The translations under genes were made by a program, and so were the position numbers. The notes under the pieces are model-generated. The model was not told the DNA's origin, ran no database searches, and saw only the letters and a program-made list of their open reading frames with translations. Positions 9,637-17,161 of a stretch of 64,000 nucleotides of DNA are shown here, piece by piece. Origin of the DNA: Stenotrophomonas sp. PS02289. Lineage in GTDB: Bacteria; Pseudomonadota; Gammaproteobacteria; Xanthomonadales; Xanthomonadaceae. The stretch lies in assembly GCF_029960115.1 (NCBI RefSeq), contig NZ_JASCOZ010000003.1, forward strand, positions 1 through 64,000, in the 5' to 3' direction. How positions within the stretch are numbered: position 1 is the first letter of the stretch; every line of letters begins with the position of its first letter.

Positions 9637-10704
9637 TTAGGTGCGGTCACGGGACAATCCGCCCGTGGAGGGCGCGTCCAATGCCGCCCCCAGCACCTGG
9701 GCGGTCGCCTCCACCAGTGGAATCATGCGGTCGTAGGCCATCCGTTTCGGGCCGATCACCCCCAGCACGCCCAGCACCTGACCGCCGGCCGAGTACGGTG
9801 CGGTCACCAGCGACACGCTCTCCAGCGGCACCACGCCGGTTTCCTCACCAATGAAGATGCGTACTCCCGGAGCCTGGCTGGTCCGCTCCAGCAGTTGCAG
9901 GATCTCGCGCTTGCTGGCAAATACGTCAAACAACTCGCGCAGCCGCTCGAGGTCAGACAGGTCCTGTACCCCCATCAGGCGGGTCTGGCCGGCCAGCACG
10001 ATGTCGTCGGCCGGCGGAGCCAGCGCCTGCTCGGCCAGCTCCACGCTGTGGGCCAGCAGCTGCTCCATTTCCGAGCGGGCCTGGCGCAGTTCCAGCAGCA
10101 GGCCGGCGCGGATCTCGGCCAGCGTGCGACCGGCGCAGTGGGCATTGAGGTAGTTGGCGACCCGCTCCAGCTCAGCCGGTTCCCAGGTCCGCCGGGGCTC
10201 GATCACCCGGTTCTGCACCTCGTTGTCGGCAAACACCAGGATGGCCAGCACCCGGCGCGCGTCCAGCGCCACGAAATCGATGTGCCGGAACGCGAACTGC
10301 TCGCGCCGGGGAGCGCCCACCACGCCAACGAAATGGCTCATTGCCGACAGCAGTTCCGAGGCGCTGCCCAGCAGCGCCTGGGTGCCCGCGCCGCTGGACA
10401 GCTCGCTGCGCAGCCGCTGCAGTTCGCCGTCGCCCGGCGGCTGCATCTTGACCAGGCTGTCGACGAACACCCGGTAGCCGGTGGCGGTGGGAACGCGACC
10501 CGCCGAGGCATGCGGCGAGCTGAGCAGGCCCAGGTCCTCCAGGTCGCCCAGGATGTTGCGGATGGTGGCCGGACTGACATCCAGCCCGGCCAGTCGCGCC
10601 AGCGTCTGCGACCCCACCGGCTCGCCGTCCTGGATATGGCGCGCGATCAGGGTCCGCAGCAGATGGCGGGCGCGCGGTGCCAGCGGTGGCGAAGATGCGT
10701 GCAT
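9637..10704 (-). CDS. hrcA: Heat-inducible transcription repressor HrcA
   Basis: The 355-residue protein has an N-terminal winged helix (RARHLLRTLIARHIQDGEPVG, SPATIRNILGDLEDLGLL) and a GAF-like domain typical of HrcA. The ATG at 10704 (MHASSPPLAP) was chosen because the frame stays open far upstream as an antisense extension into recN, which is not HrcA-like. No CIRCE inverted repeat is visible in the hrcA-recN gap, so HrcA may act elsewhere (for example groESL). It heads the operon, divergent from recN. Confidence 0.93.
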   Translation of the reverse strand: MHASSPPLAPRARHLLRTLIARHIQDGEPVGSQTLARLAGLDVSPATIRNILGDLEDLGLLSSPHASAGRVPTATGYRVFVDSLVKMQPPGDGELQRLRSELSSGAGTQALLGSASELLSAMSHFVGVVGAPRREQFAFRHIDFVALDARRVLAILVFADNEVQNRVIEPRRTWEPAELERVANYLNAHCAGRTLAEIRAGLLLELRQARSEMEQLLAHSVELAEQALAPPADDIVLAGQTRLMGVQDLSDLERLRELFDVFASKREILQLLERTSQAPGVRIFIGEETGVVPLESVSLVTAPYSAGGQVLGVLGVIGPKRMAYDRMIPLVEATAQVLGAALDAPSTGGLSRDRT

Positions 10705-10815
10705 GGAATCAGCCTGTGAGACGCCCGCCTTGATAATGGCTGACGTGGACGTTGGCAAGTCATTGGAGTGGCCCCTCGCCCATGCTAGCGTTGCGCGGCT
10801 CAAGAACCCAATACC

Positions 10816-12477
10816 ATGCTCAGACATCTTTCGATCAAGGATTTCGCCGTCGTCCGTGCCACCGAACTGGAGTTCGGGCCGGGCATGACCGTGGTTTCCG
10901 GTGAGACCGGGGCCGGCAAGTCGCTGATGGTGGACGCGCTCGGCTTCCTTTCCGGGCTGCGCGCCGACAGCGGCGTGGTCCGCCATGGCGCGGCCCGCGC
11001 CGAGCTTTCCGCCGAGTTCGCACCGGCGCTCGACGCCCCGGCGCGGACCTGGCTGCGTGACAACGAACTGGACGACGACGACCAGTGCCAGCTGCGCCGG
11101 GTGATCCGCGCTGACGGCGGCTCCCGCTCGTGGATCAACGGCCGCCCGGTCACCCTCACCCAGCTCGGCGAGCTGGCCGGCATGCTGGTGGAGATCCACG
11201 GCCAGCACGATCAGCAGGCTCTGCTGGCGCGCCCGTCGCAGCTGGCCCTGCTCGACGCGTATGCCCGCAACGACGCCGAGCGCACCCAGGTCCGCCAGGC
11301 GTCCGCGCGCTGGCAGGCCCTGGTCGACGAGGCCGAGGCGCTGTCGCGCCAGGGCGATGTCAGTGACCGCATTGGTTTTCTGGAACACCAGCTCGGCGAG
11401 CTGCAGCGCGAGGACCTGGAGCCCGCGTCGATTGCCGGGTTGACCAGCAGCCACCGCCGCCAGGCCCATGCCGGGGCGCTGCTGACCGCCTGCGACGTGG
11501 CCGCCGCGCGCCTGAATGGCGACGACGACACGTCCGTGTTGCAGCAGCTGCAGCAGACCCGGCACGAGCTCTCACGCGTGGCCGAACACGACCCGCGCCT
11601 GGGCGAGGTCGACGCCCTGCTGGACGGGGCCGCCATCCAGCTGCACGAAGCCCTGGCCCTGCTGGACCGGGTCCACGGCGACCTTGACGCCGACCCGGAC
11701 CAATTCGAGGAGATCGAGCGCCGCCTCGGCCGCCTGCACGACCTGGCGCGCAAGCACCGGGTGCCGATGGAGCAGCTGGGCGAGCACCGCGACGCGCTGG
11801 AAGCCGAGGTCGAGCAGCTGCGCGGGGCCGACGCCCGCCTGCAGCGCCTGGCCGGCGAGATCGACCGCGCCGCCGCGCAGTGGCAGGCCGTGGCCGCCAC
11901 CCTGAGTGCCAGCCGGCGCAACGCCGCCGCCGAGCTGTCGGCCACGACCACCGCCCTGATTGGCGAGCTGGGCATGGGCGGCGGTCAGTTCCTGATCGAG
12001 ATCGAACCCCAGACCGTCGCCAAACCGGACCCGAACGGGGCCGAGCGGGTCGAATTCCTGGTCGCCGCCAACGCCGGCCAGCCCCCGCGCGCCCTGCGCA
12101 AGGTGGCCTCAGGCGGTGAGCTGTCGCGCATTTCGCTGGCCATCGAGGTGGCCGCGCTGGACCTGGACGCGGTACCGACCATGGTCTTCGACGAAGTGGA
12201 TTCGGGCATCGGCGGGGCCGTGGCCGACATCGTCGGCCAGAAACTGCGCGCCCTGGGCGAAAAACGCCAGGTGCTGTGCGTGACCCACCTGCCGCAGGTG
12301 GCCTCCAAGGGCCACGCGCACTACCGCGTGAGCAAGGCCCCGGTCGACGGGATGACCCAGAGCGCGGTCGAGAAGCTGGACAGCAAGGCCCGCGAGGAAG
12401 AGCTCGCGCGGATGCTGGGCGGCGTGGAGGTCAGCAAGGAGGCGCGGGCGGCCGCGCGGAAGTTGCTGCAGGTGTGA
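10816..12477 (+). CDS. recN: DNA repair protein RecN
   Basis: The 553-residue SMC-like ATPase acts in double-strand break repair. It has Walker A GETGAGKSLMVDAL near the N-terminus and long coiled coils in the middle (about residues 150-380). The signature ASGGELSRISLAIEV and Walker B TMVFDEVDSGIGG follow, then CVTHLPQVA. Length matches the family. The gene is divergent from hrcA with a 111-bp shared promoter region. I could not find a clear LexA box. Confidence 0.96.
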   Translation: MLRHLSIKDFAVVRATELEFGPGMTVVSGETGAGKSLMVDALGFLSGLRADSGVVRHGAARAELSAEFAPALDAPARTWLRDNELDDDDQCQLRRVIRADGGSRSWINGRPVTLTQLGELAGMLVEIHGQHDQQALLARPSQLALLDAYARNDAERTQVRQASARWQALVDEAEALSRQGDVSDRIGFLEHQLGELQREDLEPASIAGLTSSHRRQAHAGALLTACDVAAARLNGDDDTSVLQQLQQTRHELSRVAEHDPRLGEVDALLDGAAIQLHEALALLDRVHGDLDADPDQFEEIERRLGRLHDLARKHRVPMEQLGEHRDALEAEVEQLRGADARLQRLAGEIDRAAAQWQAVAATLSASRRNAAAELSATTTALIGELGMGGGQFLIEIEPQTVAKPDPNGAERVEFLVAANAGQPPRALRKVASGGELSRISLAIEVAALDLDAVPTMVFDEVDSGIGGAVADIVGQKLRALGEKRQVLCVTHLPQVASKGHAHYRVSKAPVDGMTQSAVEKLDSKAREEELARMLGGVEVSKEARAAARKLLQV

Positions 12478-12523
12478 CGGATGGATCCGGTAGCGGTATG
12501 AAACATGGATGCCCGTCGTAAAC

Positions 12524-12538
12524 AACCGCTTTGCGGTT
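12524..12538 (-). terminator. Small hairpin at the end of fur
   Basis: AACCGC-TTT-GCGGTT is nested in a longer AT-flanked palindrome (GTAAA...TTTAC). It overlaps the fur TAA and lies between convergent recN and fur, so it may serve both. Confidence 0.45.
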
Positions 12539-12944
12539 ATTTACGCTTCTTGCGCACGTAGAGCACCAGCGAGTGCTCTTCCAGCTCGTAGCCGTGGTCG
12601 GCGGCGATCTTGCGCTGCAGCTCTTCGATTTCGTGGCTTTCGAATTCGATGATCTTGCCGCTGTCGACATCGACCATGTGGTCGTGATGACCACCGCGGT
12701 CCAGTTCGTAGACGGCCTGGCCGCCCTCGAAGTTGTGCTTCAGCACCAGGCCAGCGGCCTCGAACTGGGTCAGCACGCGGTACACCGTGGCCAGCCCGAT
12801 TTCATCCCCGTGCTCGAGCAGCTGGCGGTAGATGTCTTCAGCGGTCATGTGGTGCTGGGCGTTGCGCTGCTCCAGCAGGGCCAGGATCCGCATCCGCGGG
12901 TGGGTCACCTTCAGGCCGACTTTGCGCAGGTCGTTGGTTTCCAT
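12537..12944 (-). CDS. fur: Ferric uptake regulator Fur
   Basis: The 135-residue metal-dependent repressor has the N-terminal winged helix (LRKVGLKVTHPRMRILALL, IGLATVYRVLTQFEAAG) and the metal motif GGHHDHMVDVDSGKIIEFE. The protein has no cysteine at all, so the structural CxxC zinc site of E. coli Fur is absent. The gene is divergent from bamE, an arrangement common in gammaproteobacteria, which leaves room for Fur-controlled promoters in the 103-bp gap. Confidence 0.95.
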   Translation of the reverse strand: METNDLRKVGLKVTHPRMRILALLEQRNAQHHMTAEDIYRQLLEHGDEIGLATVYRVLTQFEAAGLVLKHNFEGGQAVYELDRGGHHDHMVDVDSGKIIEFESHEIEELQRKIAADHGYELEEHSLVLYVRKKRK

Positions 12945-13047
12945 AAGTCTCCGTTCATTGGCGATTTAGCGCCAGCTGCCTCGGATTGGGTCGCGGCGAC
13001 ACGCGGGGAGTGTATCATCGACTCGATTTCCCCAAACGCCCTTTCCG

Positions 13048-13443
13048 ATGCGCAATCTCCTGCTGGTCGCCGCCGTTGCCCTGTCCACCACCGGGTGCGG
13101 CATCATCTACAAGCAACCCATCTATCAGGGCAACCTGGTCCGGGAGCAGGCCGTCGGTCAGCTGCAGGTCGGCCAGAGCAAGCAGCAGGTCAACGCCCTG
13201 CTTGGCACCCCGTCCATTCCCGATCCGTTCCACGCCCAGCGCTGGGACTACACCGCCACCGAGCGTACCAACCGCGTGGGCAGCACCGAGGTGAAGAACT
13301 TCACCGTGTTCTTCGAGAACGACCTGGTCACCCGCTGGGAAGGCGACTTCTTCGCCACCCGCGATGCCCAGCTGGCCCAGGACACGGTGCGCCAGTTCGG
13401 CCGCAACCTGCCCAAGGACAAGAAGAAGCAGCGCGGGCGCTAA
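13048..13443 (+). CDS. bamE: Outer membrane assembly lipoprotein BamE (SmpA)
   Basis: The 131-residue lipoprotein is a subunit of the BAM complex that inserts outer-membrane beta-barrels. It has a signal peptide with lipobox and lipidation Cys17 (LSTTGC). The SmpA/OmlA domain includes GNLVREQAVGQLQVGQSKQQV, LLGTPSIPDPFHAQRWDY and the FFEND strand. The basic tail KDKKKQRGR is short. It stands divergent from fur. Confidence 0.93.
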   Translation: MRNLLLVAAVALSTTGCGIIYKQPIYQGNLVREQAVGQLQVGQSKQQVNALLGTPSIPDPFHAQRWDYTATERTNRVGSTEVKNFTVFFENDLVTRWEGDFFATRDAQLAQDTVRQFGRNLPKDKKKQRGR

Positions 13444-13449
13444 GCCCGA

Positions 13450-13707
13450 TCAACCGCCGCGCGCACGCCGCCGGCGGTTGTCCTTCGGGTCGGCCAGCAG
13501 TGGCCGCAGCAGTTCCACCCGGTCCTGGTCGTGCAGCACCTGTGCCGGCCGGGCCAGGATCCCATGCACCGACACCGCCGGGCAGTCGTCAGCGCCCGGC
13601 AGGGCCGCTGCGGCCAGCGCGTCGGCCACGGTTGCCCCTTCGGCCAGCTCCAGCGCCCGGCGTTCCACCCGGTCCGGCCACGCCAACACCACCTCGACCC
13701 GGATCAC
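13450..13707 (-). CDS. rnfH: RnfH family ubiquitin-fold protein
   Basis: The 85-residue protein begins MIRVEVVLAWPDRVERRALEL and has the family pattern of a beta-grasp domain (GATVADALAAA, VSVHGILARPAQVLHDQDRVE, RPLLADPKDNRRRRA). In many proteobacteria this gene sits beside ratA, smpB and bamE, as here. It lies 3 bp downstream of ratA. Its exact function is not established. Confidence 0.88.
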   Translation of the reverse strand: MIRVEVVLAWPDRVERRALELAEGATVADALAAAALPGADDCPAVSVHGILARPAQVLHDQDRVELLRPLLADPKDNRRRRARGG

Positions 13708-13710
13708 CGC

Positions 13711-14139
13711 CTAGTCCTGGCCGTCGGCAACGCGGATGAAGTCATTGACCATGCGGTCGGCCAGGCCCTGGAAGCCCAATGCCAGCGCCGGCCCCAGCAG
13801 GCGGCTGGTCGCTTCGAACTCCAGGGTCAGGGTGACCTTGCAGGCGTCTTCGGCCAGGGCGTGGAATTCCCAGCGCCCATGCAACTGCTTGAACGGCCCG
13901 TCGCGCAGCTGCATATCAATATGGTGCGGCCGCTGCAGGGTGTTCTCGGTCATGAACCAGGTCGAGAACGAACCCAAACCCAGATCCAGCCGCGCCACCA
14001 CCCGGTCCGGGCTGGATTCCAGCACCTGCGAAGCCGAGCACCAGCGGAAGCGGCGGGGATAGGCATCAACATCATTCACCAGGTCGAACATGCGGGCGGC
14101 GGAATGTTCGACCAGGGCACTGCGGCGGATGGTAGTCAT
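13711..14139 (-). CDS. ratA: RatA-type START/CoQ-binding domain protein
   Basis: The 142-residue product has the polyketide-cyclase/START fold of the RatA-COQ10 family (TTIRRSALVEHSAARMFDLV, WCSASQVLES, LTLEFEATSRLLG). E. coli RatA was described as inhibiting 70S ribosome association, while eukaryotic homologues bind ubiquinone; which applies here is open. I took the ATG at 14139 because a longer in-frame extension covers smpB antisense. It forms a two-gene unit with rnfH and is divergent from smpB. Confidence 0.9.
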   Translation of the reverse strand: MTTIRRSALVEHSAARMFDLVNDVDAYPRRFRWCSASQVLESSPDRVVARLDLGLGSFSTWFMTENTLQRPHHIDMQLRDGPFKQLHGRWEFHALAEDACKVTLTLEFEATSRLLGPALALGFQGLADRMVNDFIRVADGQD

Positions 14140-14196
14140 ACGTTGGCTTGGCTGGCGAATCGACCACGAGCGGCCGGAATCGGAGACAATAGGTAA

Positions 14197-14700
14197 ATGA
14201 GCAAGAACAGCGCCAAGGATAAAGCAAAGAACGCGACGGCCAATAAAACCATCGCGCTCAACAAGCGTGCCCGCCACGAGTACCACATTGAAGAGCGCTT
14301 CGAGGCCGGCCTGGCCCTGCAGGGCTGGGAGGTCAAGTCGATCCGCGCCGGCCGCGGCAACATCGTCGACGCCTACGCCTATGTGAAGTCCGGCGAGATC
14401 TACCTGATCGGCGCGCAGATCACCCCGTTGATCCAGGCCTCCACCCACGTGGTGGCCAACGACCGCCGCGAGCGCAAGCTGCTGCTGCACCGCCGGGAAA
14501 TCGACAAGCTGGTTGGCAAGGTCGAGCGCGACGGCTACACCATCGTGCCCACCGCGATGTACTGGAGCAAGAACAAGATCAAGCTGGAAGTCGCGCTGGC
14601 CAAGGGCAAGCAGACCCACGACAAGCGCGACGCCGCCAAGGACCGCGACTGGGCTATCGAGAAGCAGCGCGCCATGCGTCGCGGCAACCGCGACGCCTGA
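14197..14700 (+). CDS. smpB: SsrA-binding protein SmpB
   Basis: The 167-residue tmRNA partner delivers tmRNA to stalled ribosomes. Signature blocks are [53 protein letters not shown] and the C-terminal tail [17 protein letters not shown] that enters the mRNA channel. The tmRNA gene lies 1.9 kb downstream on the same strand. Confidence 0.97.
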   Translation: MSKNSAKDKAKNATANKTIALNKRARHEYHIEERFEAGLALQGWEVKSIRAGRGNIVDAYAYVKSGEIYLIGAQITPLIQASTHVVANDRRERKLLLHRREIDKLVGKVERDGYTIVPTAMYWSKNKIKLEVALAKGKQTHDKRDAAKDRDWAIEKQRAMRRGNRDA

Positions 14701-14705
14701 CGCTG

Positions 14706-14730
14706 GGTGACGCCGGGCGCTGCCCGGCTG
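14706..14730. repeat. Degenerate REP-like hairpin after smpB
   Basis: GCCGGGC-GCT-GCCCGGC (14712-14728) lies between the convergent ends of smpB and the next gene. It lacks a clear GTAG head and a T-run. It may be a decayed SMAG unit acting as an mRNA 3'-end hairpin. Confidence 0.4.
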
Positions 14731-14736
14731 CATTAC

Positions 14737-15948
14737 TCACACGCCGACAAACCGCTTCAGACGCGGAAGATCCTTGTCGTGCACGGTCAGTGCGTCCAGG
14801 AACAGGTTGGCGACCGACTGCACGCTCCTGCGTCGATCAACCTCCTGCAACAACCGACGGACGGTCTCGACCACTTCTGCCGGGAACGTGTCCCTGCGCG
14901 CCTCCACCACCCGATGCGCACCGGCAGTGAGCCAGCCGGACACGTGCTCCGCCCATTCCCGATTGAGCTGGGCGAACACCTTGCGGTCGGCGATCTCCTT
15001 GTCCTTGCTGGTGCTGAACGGTGCGGTCGCGTTCGGCCCCTCCGGCAACGGCACCCACGAATCCGAACGCCCCAGGTGCATGGAACTGGGCACATGCCCG
15101 TTGGCCAGCAGGAAGGTGCTGCAGCCGAAGCACGACGACAGCTTGTGCGTGTTCTTGCCGAGCGCCAGTTCGTAGGCCTTGCCCTGCGGGAAATCACAGC
15201 GCTGCTCGGCCACCGCCCAGACCATGCCGTGGCAGTACCCGCACACTTCATCCTTGCCATTCCAGCGGCTGATCAACTCGGTCGGCTCGATCGAACCGGC
15301 CTGCTTGGGCGAGTCCTGTGCCGTGCAGACTCGCCTGGGATCGTCATACCCAATCAGGCCATGCAACGGCACGGCGCGGTTCCAGCGACCGCCCTCCGTC
15401 GCGTAGGGGATCAGGCGACGCACTGAACTGATCACCTTCGGCAGGGTGTTGTCCTTGGCGTCCACGATGCCGTAGTAAGCACCGAATTCCTTGTCGAAGT
15501 TCTCGGCCACCAGCTCCTTGTTCTTCAGCAGTGCCACCACGTGGTCTTCGACCGCCTGCTCCCATTTGATGGGCACCCGGGTGGTATTGCCGTCCGTTTT
15601 CTTACCCGCCGCAATGGCCACCTGCAGACTCCTGCCCTGATCGTACTGCGGACTGCGACCGGCGGTGACCGTAACACCGTCACCCCCGGTCAAGGCCTGC
15701 AGGTGCGTCAGCACCTGTTTCAGGTCATTCACGTCCTGATCGATGACCCGGTTCTTTTCCGTGCTGTTCGACTGGGTCGCCGCTTCGCTGTCGAGCGACT
15801 CCACGTCCCAGCTCAGGGTGATGCCGTCCTGCAGCGCATCCTTGAGCAGCCCCAGGAACACACACCCGAAGATCACATCCGATTCGCGCTGCGCCTGCAC
15901 CACGTCCGCGCACTCAAAGCCCAGCGGTCTACCGTCCAAGATACCCAT
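14737..15948 (-). CDS. Unrecognised cytoplasmic protein with two CxxC motifs, 403 aa
   Basis: I do not recognise this family. The ATG at 15948 starts MGILDGRPLGFECADVVQAQ. There is no signal peptide or membrane segment. The first two thirds are mixed alpha/beta. In the last third, CGYCHGMVW and, about 45 residues later, SSCFGCSTFLL, followed by HVPSSMHLGRSDSW, suggest a zinc site built from two CxxC pairs, or a deaminase-like His/Cys centre. It is the only gene on the minus strand between smpB and ssrA and separates that usually close pair. It could be an acquired accessory gene. Confidence 0.7.
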   Translation of the reverse strand: MGILDGRPLGFECADVVQAQRESDVIFGCVFLGLLKDALQDGITLSWDVESLDSEAATQSNSTEKNRVIDQDVNDLKQVLTHLQALTGGDGVTVTAGRSPQYDQGRSLQVAIAAGKKTDGNTTRVPIKWEQAVEDHVVALLKNKELVAENFDKEFGAYYGIVDAKDNTLPKVISSVRRLIPYATEGGRWNRAVPLHGLIGYDDPRRVCTAQDSPKQAGSIEPTELISRWNGKDEVCGYCHGMVWAVAEQRCDFPQGKAYELALGKNTHKLSSCFGCSTFLLANGHVPSSMHLGRSDSWVPLPEGPNATAPFSTSKDKEIADRKVFAQLNREWAEHVSGWLTAGAHRVVEARRDTFPAEVVETVRRLLQEVDRRRSVQSVANLFLDALTVHDKDLPRLKRFVGV

Positions 15949-16147
15949 ACGTTCGCCTCCACCATGTAGAAAGGGGGCGGCGGTTCCCGTTGGGGGAACG
16001 GGAGCGCCGCGTCGCTCCGCAGCGGCGGTGGCGACGCGATCAGCATGGTGAGGGGCGGCGTATTCCGTTTGACCCGCGGTGACGTGCCGTTGCCCTTTCG
16101 TTCCACGATGTCAGAATGCCCTCCATTCCCTACGGCAGGAGCCGCGC

Positions 16148-16459
16148 GTGACCCAGACCTCCACCCCGGCCCAGTTGCAGGCAGACATTGCGGCATTTGA
16201 GTTCATCTTCACCGAGTTCAGCCGCACCATGGAGCCGGCCGCCCTGCTCAAGGTGCTGAACTACCTGCTGCGCAACGCCCAGCGCGAAGCGACCGAAGCC
16301 GACAGCCCGCTGCTGCAGGCTCGGATCACCCGGCTGCAGACCCTGCTGGCCCAGGTCCAGCCCGAGGCTGAGCGCCAGATCACCGCGCTGAAGCACGAGA
16401 AGAGCAACCAGCGCCGTGAAAAGGCCCGGCACCGGGCCGAGAACCTGCGCAACCGCTAG
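16148..16459 (+). CDS. Small helical conserved protein, 103 aa
   Basis: I chose the GTG at 16148 because AGGAG (16137-16141) sits 6 bases upstream; a longer in-frame start exists at 16079 without such a site. The product (VTQTSTPAQLQADIAAFEFI) is almost all alpha-helix, with many Gln/Ala/Arg, and ends in a very basic stretch (KHEKSNQRREKARHRAENLR). It has no cysteine or membrane segment. The function is unknown. A SMAG repeat follows its stop. Confidence 0.65.
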   Translation: MTQTSTPAQLQADIAAFEFIFTEFSRTMEPAALLKVLNYLLRNAQREATEADSPLLQARITRLQTLLAQVQPEAERQITALKHEKSNQRREKARHRAENLRNR

Positions 16460-16466
16460 GATCCCC

Positions 16467-16492
16467 GTAGAGCCGGGCTCTGCCCGGCTGGT
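16467..16492 (+). repeat. SMAG/REP-like GTAG palindrome
   Basis: GTAG is followed by AGCCGGGC-TC-TGCCCGGCT. It is nearly identical to the unit at 9008-9033 and lies 7 bp after the upstream stop. Confidence 0.65.
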
Positions 16493-16608
16493 CTGTGCCA
16501 CAGGTGACGGTTCAGCCTTTTTGGCGTAGCATTCCCGCCATCGGGTAGGGTTGTTGACCGGTTTCGACCGTCCAGCAGCCTGAAAGCCTTGCAAGAACTG
16601 AAGAGACC

Positions 16609-17000
16609 GGGGGTGCATTGGTTTCGACGGGGGTTGTGAAGTTACCTGGTGCATGCCGAGGGGGCAGCTTTCCTCGTAAATCCAGCGGCAAAACTCTAGT
16701 TGCCAACGATAGCGACTTCGCTCCGGTGGCAATCGCAGCCTAAAAACTGCGGTTGTTACCTTCTGCCGACTTAGGCGGAGCCCCGAACCCACTTGTGTCC
16801 ATGCTCGTCGGTGTAGGGTCATTAACATGGAACCGGTTGTGATGGCTGCCTGCCAGTCACGACCTAACTAAAGCAGGCTGGTCCTGGGGTGCGTTTCGCA
16901 CACCGTACTGCTTCAGGGCGAGATTTAACGGTGAGCTAAGCATGTAGAACTGGGGATGGAGTGCCTTCGGACGGCGGTTCAATTCCGCCCACCTCCACCA
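16609..17000 (+). ncRNA. ssrA: Transfer-messenger RNA (tmRNA)
   Basis: The 5' end GGGGGTG (16609) pairs with CACCTCC (16990-16996), followed by discriminator A and an encoded CCA (16998-17000). The tRNA-like 5' part contains GGTTTCGACGGGG. The resume site is TAGTT then GCC at 16702, and the tag frame reads ANDSDFAPVAIAA, stop TAA at 16741-16743. The tag ends in the protease signal AIAA. The T-arm GGTTCAATTCC lies near 16976. tmRNA with SmpB (14197-14700) rescues stalled ribosomes. The last 14 bases double as an integration site. Confidence 0.97.
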
Positions 17001-17004
17001 ACGA
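16987..17004 (+). repeat. attL: 18-bp direct repeat at ssrA 3' end
   Basis: GCCCACCTCCACCAACGA at 16987-17004 recurs exactly at 55174-55191. It covers the last 14 bases of tmRNA plus 4 more. Flanking bases differ on both sides, so 18 bp is the exact core. Integration keeps ssrA intact on this side. Confidence 0.9.
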
Positions 17005-17025
17005 AGGGTCTGAGAAGACCCAGAG

Positions 17026-17070
17026 AAGCCGAGAGATCCTTATAGAACGGGACTCTCGGCTTTCTTTTTG
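17026..17070 (+). terminator. Terminator downstream of ssrA
   Basis: GCCGAGAG (17028-17035) pairs with CTCTCGGC (17053-17060), followed by TTTCTTTTT. It lies inside the element, so the island brought a replacement terminator for ssrA; the likely original one is at 55217. Confidence 0.8.
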
Positions 17071-17113
17071 TCCAACGCAGTCCGGGGCATTCCGTTGCAG
17101 CCCATGAGACGGT

Positions 17114-17161
17114 GGGGGTATATCTAGGGGTATCGCATCCGCCCAAAAACACGATACCCCC
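17114..17161. promoter_or_regulatory. Integrase arm-type sites / int operator near attL
   Basis: GGGGGTATAT (17114) and AGGGGTATCG (17126-17135) are direct repeats with 12-bp period. An inverted copy CGATACCCCC (17152-17161) directly abuts the int ATG. The same pair occurs near attR (55092-55113). They fit integrase arm binding sites, and the inverted copy could allow autoregulation or mask the int start in a hairpin. Confidence 0.55.

Noticed and set aside
10705-10815. CIRCE element or LexA box between hrcA and recN
   Set aside because: I read both strands and found no TTAGCACTC-type inverted repeat and no convincing LexA dyad.
10705-11565. N-terminal extension of hrcA reaching into recN
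   Set aside because: The extension is antisense to recN and HrcA similarity begins at the ATG at 10704.
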